Of a stretch of DNA of 64,000 nucleotides, positions 10,696 to 23,158 are shown piece after piece. The notes under the pieces are model-generated. The model searched no databases. It saw nothing but the letters and a program-made list of their open reading frames with translations, and was not told where the DNA came from. Every line of letters starts with the position of its first letter. Positions within the stretch are counted from its first letter, which is position 1. Both the position numbers and the translations under genes were made by a program. Origin of the DNA: Cephalotrichum gorgonifer (lineage: Eukaryota; Ascomycota; Sordariomycetes; Microascales; Microascaceae); contig ONZQ02000006.1 in the NCBI GenBank assembly GCA_900312665.1, positions 1,610,964-1,674,963 on the forward strand, written 5' to 3'.

Positions 10696-13383
10696 CTTTA
10701 ACTGTGCCCCTTGGGCGTTTTGGTGCTCGGGTGGGTGTGTAGTTTTCGGGAGGGCGGCAGTATGGGATAGAATAGCTGTCTAGGATGTCGGATGTGTTTA
10801 CGAGTATTAATACACCTCGTACGGAGCTTGCGTGCTGCTTGTTTCATGGACAGCTGAGGTCGAGGTTATGGTAGGCAGGATCTCCACCGGACTGCGTCAA
10901 GTCACGGGATGGGTGGACCCCACTTGAACTTGGCTGCCAAATGTGGCGGGTTGGCAACGGTCCATGTATTATTCGGCGGGTGATACATGGGACGAATTGA
11001 TATTTGTTATGCCGTACTCCACACCCCAAACTGGCAAATGGTCCATGATCATCATACTTGAAGAGTTATACAATGTTTCAGTACCCCCCTGGAGACATTT
11101 CCATGCTTTCATAAGACAGCAGTAAACCTCTCCACACTTGATACCCGCCACCAAACTTCCTAGAAGAAAATTACCCTCTCTTCGATAACCGGCGCTTTTA
11201 AGACACGCCAGATTCATAGGAGTAGATCCATATTCCGTGATGTAGGTGCTTTTATTAGTGCGACCGGTGGCGGACACTGTGGGGAGGGCCTCCTCTCCGT
11301 ACATGGCGACGCTAGCCAGAAGAGGAAATCGAGTGGAGAATGGGTGGGCTTCTGCTATTGGCCATCCCTGTTGTGCATGTGTCGTCCCAGCTTGCCAAAG
11401 TACGTACGTCTTTTGCGTGCAGCCAAAACCACACGTGGGGAGCTTAAATCTCTGTAGGTCTCGTACAAGCACACATCAAGCGGCCGGCGTTTTATGGGAA
11501 GAGCACCATCATGGAAGGCATCTGCTCTCTGGGGCCGTTGGTGTATGGATAATTCCTGGGTCCAATGTTGGTTGGCTTGGGTGCAAGAGAGAACCTCCAC
11601 AAGGGGCTACGGGCTCGAGGTACATGCTTCTTGGGTATAGGCTCAAGATCTGGGACCCTGTGTATGAAAATACAGTGCTCTGTATAGTGCGAAAACACAC
11701 CAGCCACGCCGCCACGTTTCCCTTCTAGCAATAGTGATGGTCGCTCCAGAAGAAGCCCGATCTTGAGCCGGTTTAGTTTTTACTGGGTAGAATACGGTGG
11801 TAGAATCAAAGAATACAATTAATTTGAATACAACTCTTCCAATATCATTTTTGACATGATACCGCGCCGTATTTGGGACGCACCTTCCCCAATTCTTCAA
11901 ACACAATAATACGCCGTCAATAGGCTGCGGATTTGAGCACCTCCGAGCCGAGTCTTAGCCACACTGTATAAACGGGATTTTGCGCTCGAGCCAATAAAAA
12001 GTCGGGACTGCAGGCGTCTTAGTGGCCCAAGGTACCTCGCACGGTACCTCACACCATTGTACTGGATCGAATCCGGCTGAGGCTCGGCCATCCATCCTGC
12101 CATTCTGCTTCTGGCCTCACACTCGTACTCCGTGCTCTGACTTGCACGAGACGGCAGCCCTTTTCGATATCGCCATCCACCCCTCCCGTCGTGCACGCAT
12201 CATTTCGAAGCGTTCTAGACGCGGTTGTATAATCGCTCCGCTTCCTATTCATCAACTCCATTCAATTATTTGCCGCGTCGCCGTTTGCGGTTGACGGGTT
12301 CGCCCAGCGCGCTCCACGCGAAAGGTTGGTCTAATTTTCTCGCCTCTCTCCTGTCACCTCACCCATTATTTCCCCAGACAGGCTGAAGCCAACACGCATC
12401 ACATTCTCTGCCTCTACTTCCCTATCACGCCCTCACTCCATAACATACACACGCACACACGCCTTCCCACGTCCTCGCTGCGATATTCATCTGCGTGCAG
12501 ACCAGCCAGTAGTGGGCTGTTTCATCTTCTCTTTCATCTCTCCCTCTTTCAAATCCTTTTTCTGCATCTATATCCGAGCGAGCCTTTCCGGTCTCATTTC
12601 CTTTCCCACCCGTTTTCCTTGTTCCATCACCAAACATCCAACGCATTCCACTCTTTGGAGCCTGCTCTCGAGTGGCCATCGGGGGATTCCCTGTTGCGTG
12701 TTTATCATTCAGTATGTGATGGTTTCTTCCCTCCCCCTGTCAGATATTGCCCACAGCCACATTCCGCCTCACCCACATAATTAGCTCTTCGGCTCTGGTC
12801 TGATACACGACGACGACGACGACGTCGATGAAGAGCAGAGTGACTGTCAAGCGACATTACTCTGGGCAGAGACGATTCATTGTCGATTTGCGCAAGCGCC
12901 GAGTACAAAACAGCACGCACTTCCCGTCGCTAACTATCCTTTCCCCCCTTCCCAGCTCACCTCCTACACTTTTCCTGTTTCCCGTCTTACTTCCGTCACT
13001 CTGAGAATTTGGTATCTCGTTCTGCCAAGCCAAGTCTCAGTCCAATCACCGTTCACCACCACAACCTCGACGCATAACCACCTACAACTTTTAACCTCAA
13101 CCCAAATCAAGACGTCCTCTCCCACCTCATCCGCGCTCATTCATTTTACTATTGTTCATTGCACAATCCCTTTAACGTAAACGGATACCTTCGCTCCTGT
13201 CCCCGCTGCATCCGGCCGCGCGCACGCCCACACACACTCACTCACTGCGACGGTGGCTTTTCATTCAAATCCTAACCAGCTTTATAGCATCATCCTACGC
13301 CTGCCCACAGCCACGCAAGCTGTGTCGGCGACGTAACATCATTTCAGCCTAGGTACTGCCTTGGCTGCCGCATTGTCACCAAG
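10696..13383. other. Long intergenic region and CT-rich leader
   Basis: About 2.7 kb with no supported gene. Small open frames between 10.8 and 12.3 kb lack protein-like composition. From about 12.3 kb to 13383 the plus strand is strongly pyrimidine-rich with CA/CAC tracts, typical of a long promoter and 5' leader for the gene at 13384. A short GAC/ACG iteration lies near 12807-12823. Confidence 0.6.
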
Positions 13384-16300
13384 ATGAATCCGTCGCGAGG
13401 GGGAAAGGCGCGACCCGGCCGCCCTCGCAAGACCACGCCCGGCAGCGCCGCCCCTGTTACCCAGGCGGCAGACTTCATGGAGAGTGTCACGCCCACCCAG
13501 TCGCCTAACTACGCCAACGACCGCACCCCGCAAACTGTCCCCCAGGACAGAAAGGTCTCGGGCCCGCGGAAGCAGTCATACCCTTCCAGGCTCACTCCCG
13601 GCGGCCATAAGTTAATCGCCGAGGAGAGGGAGAAGGACAGGCAACGAAAGGACACCTGGGGAAGCTCCTTCAGCGAGGGCGAGGATTTCGACGACGCCAA
13701 CCGGGAGGCCAACCGAAAAGGCGGCCACTCGCTCCGCAAGAGGGCTAGGGTCGACTACTCGTCCGAGTACATCGACGACGAGCTCGGTGCTCGCAGCAAG
13801 GCCCAGCCAACCCCGGCCCCGCGGGGCCGCAAGAGGAAATCCGGTATCGACGACGACCTCGATCATGAGACTGGCCACGTCCACAGGCGGCGCGCCACGG
13901 AGAACTGGCGATCCGATCCGTCTCCCCGCCGCAAGTACCCCGCGCGCAGGAGCATAGGGCCGGGATCGTACGCGGAGCTCGCCGATGAGAAGGATGCCCT
14001 CGACACTATCGAGGTCGGCGGCCGAGTTCAGTTCGATGACTCCCCCGAGCAGGCGGAGGAACAGGAGTACCGGGACGCGACCCCGCCATCGCCGTCGCCG
14101 AAGACGGAACCGAAGAAGGAGCCGGAGAGGTTCTTGATAGGGATCCCAATTCCTGCGAGCCTCATGACGGGTGACGTGAGGCTGCCCGGGTTTACGAAAT
14201 CGCCCGACATCTTCGAGGCATCTGCTCATGCTGCACCGGTACCTGAAGAGACGGTATCCCCCAAGCAAATGCCGGCTGCGGAAGCAGAGGCTGGACAAGA
14301 GGATGCTGGTATTCCCCCCAATATCGACGGCGAGGGTACCAAGGCAGACACAAGCTCCGACCAGGTAGCGTCTGCACAGGCAGAACCCACGCCAGCAGCG
14401 CCTGAGAAGGAGGAAGCTGCGCCGGTGGAGGTCGCCCCAAAGGAGGCGTCACAGCGTGCACCATCCGACACTGCACCAACTGACACCAAGCCAGTTGTGC
14501 CCGAACCTGCGGAGGCCGTAATGAAGGACGCTGTACCAGCAGTGGCTGAGCAGCCCGAGACGGCACCAACGGAGGCTGCGTCGGTGGAGCCTGAAGTCTC
14601 TTCTCATCTCATCAGCAGCGTCAAGACGGACACACGCCCAGAGTCTTCCGCCCGAGACGAAGCTGAATTACAGAAGCAGGGGTCGCCCGCAAAAGAGGAA
14701 ACCCAACTCCACACGAGAAGGAATTCTGCACCCGGATTACCTAGCCCGGCACCGATCACCTCGGGGTCAACGGATGCTGTGGACCTACTGGGTCGTCGAT
14801 GGAAGGAGTTTGAGGACCTGGAACCGACATCTGGTCCTGTCTCGGCGATTACACTTCAGGAGATAGAACCTGCCCTTGACGCTAAAACTGCCGACTCTGG
14901 TATCAAAACCGTGGAAGCCGTCGAGGTCGTCGAAGCCGTCGGCACCCCTGGGCCCGCGCTTGAACCCGCACCAAAACTTGAGGCTATTCCCGAGCTTATT
15001 CTCACGCCTGCTGTTGAGTCTGAGGCTATGCCCGAGACCGCGCCCGTGGCCATTCCCGAGTCTAAGCCTGAGGCTCTTCCCGAGCCTGCTCCTAGGCCCA
15101 TCATGGTGCCCGAGTCCATGCTAGTGTCTGAACCTGAGGCTATTTCTGAGCCCGTTCCCGAACCTTCTCCTAGCCTTCAAGTCGACGGTGCTACTGAGGC
15201 TAGAGAGAGCTCAGCTTCTGAGAGTTTCCAGGAGGCGACTGAGGCTAGAGAGAGCTCATCCTCGGAGAGTTTCCAGGACGCTACTGAGGCTGCGGAGGCC
15301 ACCGAACTTGAGCCTCCTGTTGATGTTACCGCATCCACGGAGGATCAATTCCCCAAAGGTAGCAAGGTCCACATCATCGCCATTGAGACCACCGATAAAA
15401 CGATCGAACCGATCGTTGAGACAAAGTCGTCCGCCCCTGCCAAACCCTGGTCGCATCTCACTCCCCACGTTGCTGGCCTGTGGACCATGCAGCCCGAAAG
15501 CCGATTACCCCAAGCCACCCAAGCGAACGACTCCTTCACTAGTAAGGGATCGTCCACTCCCTCGACCAAGGCTGCCGAGACGAACGGAGAGCCCGCCGTG
15601 AATGGTGACAACGCCGACGTCCCTCACGAGATGGACGAAGACGGTGATGAACCCATCGAGTCCGTCGCTGTCTCTCCGCGCGCCGAGACGCCCACGATGG
15701 GGTCGCCTGTTCCCGAGCTAAACCACGCCACCGCGGCCGACAGCCCTGCCGCGGACGAGGATGATGAGGCCGTCGACGAGGTCGAGGAAGTGTCGGAAGG
15801 GCCGCCCCAGACCCAGCGTTTCTACAAATACCCTCGCCTCAGGGATCCGGATGAGTTTGGCGACGTCATCCAGCATTTCAAGGACATGCCAACGGAAGAC
15901 CTCTACGAAATGTGCGGCTTCGTGGACGAGACGCTCGTGGCCCTTCAGAAAGAGTATCTCATGCTTGGCGCTATCGTCGATGACTTTGAGAACGTCGAGC
16001 GACGAAAGGCGCACGACGAGGCCTACGAACAGCTCGAGAAGCGGGGCGCCAAGGTCAGCCGGAAGACCTTCGTGCTCAAGGGTTACCGAGCCCCGATGAC
16101 GGAGGAGGAGAAGGAGACGGCGTATCAGCGGCACCAGGATCGGATCCAAGCAGCCGCATACGGGTTCCGGTACGACAGCCACCAGTCCAAGGTCGGAAAG
16201 CAGGACCCGGCCCTTCAACGGCTAATTGGCGGCAGTGATGATGGTGAGCCCAGGAGGACGCTTCGCAGCGACCCCTCTAGATCGGCGAAGGCAACCGAGG

Positions 16301-17708
16301 CCGCGGACGAGGTCCCCGCCGTCCCGGGCAAGCGGGTCCGGAGGCCACGAGAGCTCTTTGACCCGGTCGCTGCTACTAGTAGAGGCTCGACTCCCGTGCC
16401 GACTAGGCGTAAGAGGGGCGGGAGGGCTACGAGTGCCGATGTGGAGGATAGTCCCATCAACGGTGTAGACCATAACGGGCACCTCGGCAACGGTGTCTCG
16501 CATCCCCTTGCGTCTAGCTTCTCCCAACCTGAGAAGCCCAAGCGTGGCCGCAAGCGAGAAGCCGAGCCTGCTGGTCACGAAGTCGGCGAGGGTGCCATGC
16601 TTCCACCGCCGCCCCCGAAGCGTATTCGTCGCGCGAGCACCAAGGCGCAACTGGCGGCCGAGGAGGGACACGTGGTCGGTCACGAGCACCAGGCGGTATT
16701 CCCCGCCACTCCTCTCGCTCCCGCACCCCCGGCCACCCCAGTCGAGACTTTCGCCGAGTCCGTCGAGTCCCCGCCGAAGAAGCGCATCGTCACGCTCAAG
16801 ACCAAGGCTAAGAGCTTCCGCGCGCTGTCCCGCGCCCTAGCCGCCGCGGCACCCGCGGACAGCAGCGCGCAGGAGGAGCGTCCCACGACCTCGTCGTCGA
16901 CCAACAGCTCCGGGGCGGGCGACTGGTCTGCATATCGGCAGAAGAGGCGGCGCAAGACGAGGGATTACGATGATGAAGAGGCCGACTACGAGGAGGGCGG
17001 GCCAGGTGTACAGAAGGCGAAGCGCGCGAGGAAGGTCACGAAGAAGGCGGAGGAGAGCGTGGCGGATAACACTCTCCAGCTGCCTTCAATCCACGACGGC
17101 GTGGTACCGGAGTATCACCACCAGCACCAGCCCGGCCACCACCAAGGGCCCAGCGGCGCGCAGGCGACGCCCGCCAAGGGGCGGATCAGGCTCGTCAAGC
17201 CCGGTGGTAGTGTGGCTGGTGGAGCCAGTGTGGCTGTCGCGCCGGCGGCCGCCTCGCCCGTTGGTGCCAATGGGGTACCGGTCGTGGAGGACGCGGCGAC
17301 GAAGAAGAAGAGGAAGGCGGCTCAAAAGGCGAAGCAGCTCGAGGAGGCGCAGGGGGAGCTGAGCGCGCAGGAGTATGCGGCGCTGAGTAAGAGCGAGAAG
17401 ATGAGCCACTCGATGAAGAGTGAGTGCCCCCGTTTCTCTTTATACTTCATGTCCACCCAGCTTTATAGCTTTGTTTTTCCGTCGACGGTTCTGGTAGATG
17501 AGAAGATGCTAACTATATCGCGTACGTAGGTCGCTGGGCGAGCGGATCGATGCAGCAGGCGGTCGATAAGCGGAAGGCCACGCTCGCGAAGAAGAAGGCG
17601 GCCAAGGCGGCCGGGCCACCGGGGACCGCGGATGGGTCACCCGAGGCGAATAGCGAGGAGGGAAAGGAGGTGGAGGTTGGGGCCGGGGGGGTTGGGGCGG
17701 CGGTCTAA
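13384..17708 (+). CDS. Large low-complexity protein with AT-hook-like and NLS-like motifs, unknown function
   Basis: Two exons, 13384-17419 and 17530-17708, with a 110-bp intron (GTGAGT donor, TAG acceptor); the product is about 1404 residues. The N-terminus has an AT-hook-like KARPGRPRK (residues 8-16) and many basic clusters (LRKRARVDY, RGRKRKSG, KPKRGRKRE), suggesting a nuclear DNA- or chromatin-associated protein. Residues about 290-750 are acidic, Pro/Ala/Glu-rich and repeat-like (AEATELEP, PESKPEALPEP types). A conserved-looking folded segment lies at about 810-945 (FYKYPRLRDPDEFGDVIQHF to VLKGYRAPMTEEEKETAYQR). The end is Lys/Ala-rich. I do not recognise the family; a subunit of a chromatin-remodelling complex is possible but unproven. 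The very long 5' leader fits a regulatory gene. Confidence 0.8.
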
Positions 17709-18295
17709 TATAGAGGAGGAAAATGACGGTTCTACCTATACACGGAGCCCGTACGGGGCCCGTACGGAATAATATCCTCGGAGTGTATGTTGACAGGTTT
17801 CCTTGCATACCAACCAGGAAGCGGAAGGGGAAAAGCGAGGAAGGAAAGCGGCGGCGAAGAAGGCATTTGCTCCCAAAATATCATCAGCCGGGAAGGGGGA
17901 AAGGGGGGGCTGAATTATAGTTGCTTGGCGTCGGGGTTCTGGAATTTGGAAGAAAAGGGGGAGGGATGGTTTGGTTTGGTTTTGCGGGTTTAACATAACA
18001 TAGCGTCTCGATTGTTGTCTTCGTTGGCTACTCTCTTTTCTTTTGTTGGTTGTTTTTTTTGTTTCTATGCCGGGAAGGGAGAGAAAAGGGGGGGAAGGGG
18101 GGAACAGTTTGCTCGAGGGCTCATGGGCTTGATGGGGGATGAGATGTAAACGAGAGAAGAGAGAAGAGGTAACAAGTGATTTTGTAGGGCTTGATTGAGT
18201 TTATGTTTCTTCCGTGTGTATTCCTCCGCTGCGTCCCTGGTCTAGTTCTAACATCGTTGGGGGTTCGGTTGTGAGGTACTACGAGTATGAACGAT
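17709..18295. other. 3' intergenic region
   Basis: Holds the 3' end of the preceding gene, a direct repeat of GGGCCCGTACGG-like sequence near 17745-17768, and G- and T-rich tracts near 18040-18105. No gene seen. Confidence 0.5.
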
Positions 18296-19303
18296 TTAAA
18301 CTTCCAATGAACTCCTATATCTTCCCAGTCCCTGCAGATCACCCTCAGCCGTCCCTGCGGAACCCTTCTCCACTCACCCCTTTGTGTACCCGCCTCCGAA
18401 ATCAACAACCCATGCATCGTCGTTCTCATCGACCAACACATTATCCATCTTCGCATCGCCCCAGAGGACGCCGGCCTCGTGCAGGCGCTCGACGGTAGAT
18501 CTGACCTGCTCCGCCCACTTGCGCCGTAGGATGAGCGGCGAGTCTGGCCTGACGGCACAAGTCAGGGTTTGGTTTCCGCAGTCGATGTAAGTGAGTAGGA
18601 GTCCGAACACCAATCCATCTTCGCTCCGTACTAGACCGTGCAGGCGAGAGATGCGTAAGTCATCCTCGAGTCCCGCGTCCTTTATCTTCTTATAGTTCTG
18701 AATCTCCTGTTTTGCGGAATGTCTGTCCATGGGTCTCTTAAGGAAGAAGACGGTTGTCCCATCCGGAAGCCGTACTTTCCTAGGCGCGGTAGAGAGTGCA
18801 TCGCTGGGCCGCTCAGAGCAGATCTCGATCTCCGACGGGTTGAAACATGGCCACGATGAACAGAGGTCATGCGGGAGTGGGAGGCCGTGCCTCGTCCATT
18901 CGGCGTCGTCTTCATTGGGCTCCTGTAAGCGTGGAGCTAGCTATCCCCCGACCACACCCAACGTATAATATATCGTCTCAGGATAGAAGAAATCGTGAAG
19001 TGTCGGCTTGGCGCCTTCATCAAGTGGCGGTATGGCACGCAAGAGGGGCAGGAACGGCCCAAGAACCCAGTCGTAGAAGTCGTCGACTGTCAGACCCTCC
19101 AGCTCGAATTCGTCGGCAACTCTAAGGAAGAACAGATCCCGGTCTTTCAAGGAAGGCGATTCGGAGAAGTTGTCGGCGAATAGGCGTATAATGAAGCGCT
19201 TTCCACTGCGCATGACAATGAACTCGGAGTCGGTGTCTTCGTCGCTAAATGTGAACTCGATTACGGCGTACATAGGGTTTCCATCTCCCACTCGGGGCGC
19301 CAT
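18296..19303 (-). pseudogene. Protein kinase-like pseudogene with two in-frame stops
   Basis: One continuous minus-strand frame of 336 codons from the ATG at 19303 to TAA at 18298-18296, broken by TAG at 18943-18941 and TGA at 18376-18374. The text runs smoothly through both: the C-lobe has RSTVERLHEAGVLWGDAKMD then WVVDFGGGYTKG (HRD-like GDAKxDN and DFG-like motifs), and after the second stop it continues with AGTAEGDLQGL, which belongs to the same family. This is a fungal kinase-like family of accessory regions; catalytic activity is uncertain. The second stop sits at a GTGAGT, so an automated gene call could invent an intron there. The first ATG in frame is at 19303; an upstream GTG is unlikely to be used. 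Confidence 0.75.
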
Positions 19304-20019
19304 TACTGTTGCGGGCACATGAGTTGATTCCACATCATCGCCCTTTGGACCATTTTGGTGACTGAGGTATTAGTTGTGCCTCCATCTTCTTATCATGCGG
19401 CCATTTGGAGGCGGCTGCGGAAACATTTGTGGCAGGAATCTTCAGACGCCCGCGCCTCTTACCTGTCGTGATGTAGGAGCTCGAATGAGGGGTAAAAGTT
19501 TCCACAGCTCTCCAGCAGCAGACAGGGGTGTATCTTTATTGATTCCTTACCACCCTCCATTTCGAGGGGTTTCGGAAAAGCCGGGCTCCAACAGAAATAA
19601 GACGACGAAGTATGACTGTGGTGGCACTTTATTATTATTAGTGGGGAGAATAGAGGGGAGCTCCTTCCTTATACTCTGGGGGACTTGCTGGCTGAGCTCG
19701 TGTGTCAAGTTACGGAAGGAGGCAGGGAGGAGGGAGGGCCTGCCGCCCTTGGTTCCGACCGGAAGGTGTGTAAGGAAGGGCATTGAGAGGTACGATGTTG
19801 ATAACAAGTACTTAAAACGATGAGCAATTCTACGTGAATATGAAAGAAATTTGAAATGATATCATCGCTACTTCCTCTGCTAGCCTTACTCCAAGTCCCA
19901 CAAGCTCACATACAATGAAGTACACACCAAATACAAATGAGTTCCAAGCATCCTCCCCCTAACGCCGAGCTCCACATCCACTAACCACCCGCCATCCGCT
20001 CCCGCATCTTCTCGGCGCT
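19304..20019. other. Intergenic region
   Basis: Between the kinase-like pseudogene and the secreted protein gene. No coding or RNA evidence seen. Confidence 0.5.
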
Positions 20020-20914
20020 CTATTGACCACCAGCTTGATCAATAGGGATATACCCAATCTGTCCCCCAAAGTTTCCCTCACCGCCGTGGTCGAACGTCCT
20101 GTCGGATGGGCACCACGGCAGCCCAATCTGGAGAGCGTGGTTGCAGCTGTCGGCGCCATTGCACGTATACATGCACACGCTGAACTGCATCGCGGCCCGA
20201 ATATTCTCCGCCTGCCCGTCGTCGCCCTCCAGGTAGGGAGCGACGATCTCGAAGGGGTAGTACTTCGTCTCGTCCACGACGTTGCAGCCCCCCTGCTGCG
20301 TGACCTGGCCGGTGATCTTCACGACGACGGGCGTGACCATCATACCGCAGTAGTAGTTACCCTCGGGGCAGATCACGGTGGCGGAGGCGGATGTCTCGTC
20401 GGACGTTGACCAGCTATCATTACAACATCACGTTTCGTCAGCGAAAAGATCGAACACGACAGTAAATGGAACAGCCAACAAGGTAAGGGGCCGTCAGTGG
20501 AGCGAGCTTACGAGTAGGAATATCCAGCCTCCAGTCCTAGATTGAAGATCTTGCCAAGGTCAAGCGCACCAGCAAAGGCACCCGAAACGGTCTGCTGAAC
20601 GGTACTATAACATTTATCAACAACTCTTGGTCAGCCGACTTGGAACATTTTGTTGACCCTTTTGTGTTGGGGGAGAGGTGGGGATTCACTTACACGGTGT
20701 GGCTCACACCAACGTCTACCTCACAGGTCTCCGTGGCCAAAGAGGTACAGGACCTCCCCGTCGCCATCTGCGCGGGCAGATTGTAGGGAGCGCTCACGAC
20801 GATGTCCTTGTATCGGCTCTCCTTGAAACAGGGCGTGAAGATTTGGGGGGCGGCAAAGACGCCGCCGGCTGAGAGGCAGAGCCCCGTGATAGAGGCGAGC
20901 TGCGTGGACTTCAT
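20020..20914 (-). CDS. Secreted cysteine-containing protein, effector-like
   Basis: Three exons on the minus strand: 20914-20694, 20604-20512 and 20413-20020; introns are 89 and 98 bp, phases agree, and the product is 235 residues. The N-terminus is a clear signal peptide (MKSTQLASITGLCLSAGGVFA, cleavage near APQ). The mature part has a moderate number of Cys (TPCFKES, GRSCTSLATETCEVDV, VICPEGNYYCG, GGCNVVDE, VCMYTCNGADSCNHA, LPWCPSD) and no transmembrane segment, so it is probably extracellular and disulphide-bonded. It resembles small secreted proteins annotated as effector-like in plant-associated Sordariomycetes. I do not know its function. Its reading frame is intact although its neighbours on both sides are decayed. 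Confidence 0.75.
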
Positions 20915-23158
20915 CGTACGACTGGAAGGGGGGGAAATGGTAGGAGGGTGGGACGAAAGATGTGGGCCTCTGAGGTAAAGAGGTTTGGTTGATGTTGGCT
21001 GGGGTTGGGATGCGGAATAACAAGGACCATTGTAAAGCCTCCATGGAGGTCCCTGGGGGGTTTTATAGTTCGCCATCACGTCTCTCATGATGTAGTTCAG
21101 CCCACGGCCAGGGAGGGAGGACCTCGCCATCGCCGAATGTGGTAATGACGCTGTCAACCCGTGAGGGCCAGCTGGTGGCACTACTGCGGCGGATTAATAA
21201 ACGTACCAGGCGTGCCGACCCATCACCGGGGCTGGTCCTTGCCGGCTTGAATAATATCTCCTGTTTCGGCCTAGGTTCGTGGTGGTGATGGTAGTGGTGA
21301 CTATCATGGATGTGTCGTAGGATAGGTCGTGCCGTGGTGGCGCAGCTACTCGACTTCCATGCCTACCATTTCTTGATATATCACGGCGAATCACTTCATT
21401 AGGGCCCTGGTAGAAGGATCGTGTGCTGAATCCCTCGGTCATGCCTTTTTCAGGAGGATCGTGTGGCGAATCCCTTGACCGGGACTTTTTGATGGCAAGA
21501 TCGCGCTTATCATTGGCAGATTTGTGTCTGTTTTCGCTCCCCAAGGTTGCTCGCGATGATATCGTTTTGTCTTTAGCTCGAGGCCTCGGCTTTCGTAGGA
21601 ACTACTACAAATCCAGACTACACTACACCCGTAAATATTATTCGATAGCAGACCGGAGTCCGTGGTTGCATATCTCCCGGTCTGTCGACGAAGTGCACCA
21701 CCTACCTTCACCTTTGTTATTTAATACCGTTCGTCTGGAAAGAAGAAAAAGAGCCTCGCACTCAAGTGAGGCAATATTAGAGCAGCTATTATTAGTCGCC
21801 CAACCCTTGCCAATTTACTCTCCAAGGGGGTTGGCTTGGTAGAAGGATTATGTCTGAGGCTGTGCTGTGTTGAATCCTCGGCTTCGAGCCCGTAGGTGCG
21901 ATGTTGTCAAGTCCGTCTTGGCTCGGTACTGGGGCGGCGCCGTCTCCGATTGAGAGCGGCTGAAACCAAATAAATTCGCAAAAACATGCCCTTCAGAAAT
22001 TCCCCGGACTTAAGGGTAATTAGAGTTGAGTTGAGCACTGCCCCCGCCCTTAGTTAGACCGTCGATCCTCACATTGAACTCACTGCCGAGGGACTATACG
22101 ATAATAGGGGACGGCGGTCTGTTGGGTTATCTCTTCCCTGCCTCCCTTCCGCTTCTCGTCACTCCCTTCGATCGTTATTTGGGTCTCTTCCAGCACGTAA
22201 GGTCTACCTCAAGGGCTCCACTCAAAAAGCTCGGCGAGGTTCGCGGCCATGAGTTTCTGCCGACTCTGGAAAAAGGACGAGGAAAGTGGTGGGTAGTCCA
22301 TACATGGCACGCCATACGTGGGATCCCTGTGTGAATGACTAATCAATTTTACAGACACCCCCTCAAGCACTCAAATTCCAAGTGAAGACCAGCAAGAGCG
22401 ATCCAAATGCATGCATGCGAGATGGCACGACGTGGACAGTGGACCTGCTGAGGTAAGCTTTCCACCCCGCAAGTGTTCCATCCAAATGTATTAGCGTTTC
22501 TCGATTGGAGCAGCACGGGCCGCCGCGCAGCGCGTACGCCACCTCCTTAATAGTCTGAATAGGCGCCTAACGGCTGGCTGACACGTCCCTAATCGAGCCA
22601 CCAGAACTCTTGAGTGCATCCATCTCAATTCTGCGACCGCCCCCCCGGGTCCCTGGCCATGTCAAACTTGTGGATTGTGTGCGAGCCAGCGGCTGTGTGA
22701 TGGAAATACGTACTATGTTCCCCCGACATTTCCGATTTCCAACCACCGCGATAGACAGAGAGCAGATATCGCAGAGTGGAAAGATGCGTCTCGCGGCGCT
22801 TTGATGAATTAGTGACGGGCAGGGAACAGCTCGGTTGGATGAAGCTCAAGATGGGGTACAGCGGACTGGGGGTGCTCGTTGTCATTGATGGGAGTGATGT
22901 GATAGCTCTCGCCCAGCTGCGGCAATCCGCAGCGGCAACATGCAGTTAATCTGCAGGCTTGTTCATCGATGCCGCCATTGGGCTCCGCCCCGGCTGAACA
23001 AGAAAGCCCTGGACGTGCCCCTAAGGCTGCCAGGAAATGTTTCTCTGTCGCTAGCCTGTGCCAAACCGTGGCAATTCTCCATCCGTGAACATCGAAGCAG
23101 AACGAGAGAATATATTCATTACTGCTTCCAGCCTTATTGCCTCGATTATTGCCTCGAT
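20915..23158. other. Intergenic, repeat-like remnants
   Basis: About 2.2 kb without a supported gene. A motif beginning TGGTAGAAGGAT followed by a TGAATCC(C)TCGG element recurs near 21411 and 21836, and an AGGATCGTGTG-GAATCCC motif is repeated at 21416 and 21454. This suggests fragments of a dispersed repeat. No open frame has convincing content. Confidence 0.4.

Noticed and set aside
10844..11731. Several overlapping open frames on both strands
   Set aside because: Composition and lack of motifs look random; no splice structure supports a gene.
18906..18948. Short intron to remove the first stop of the kinase-like gene
   Set aside because: Possible donor/acceptor pairs give 35-40 bp introns with wrong phase.
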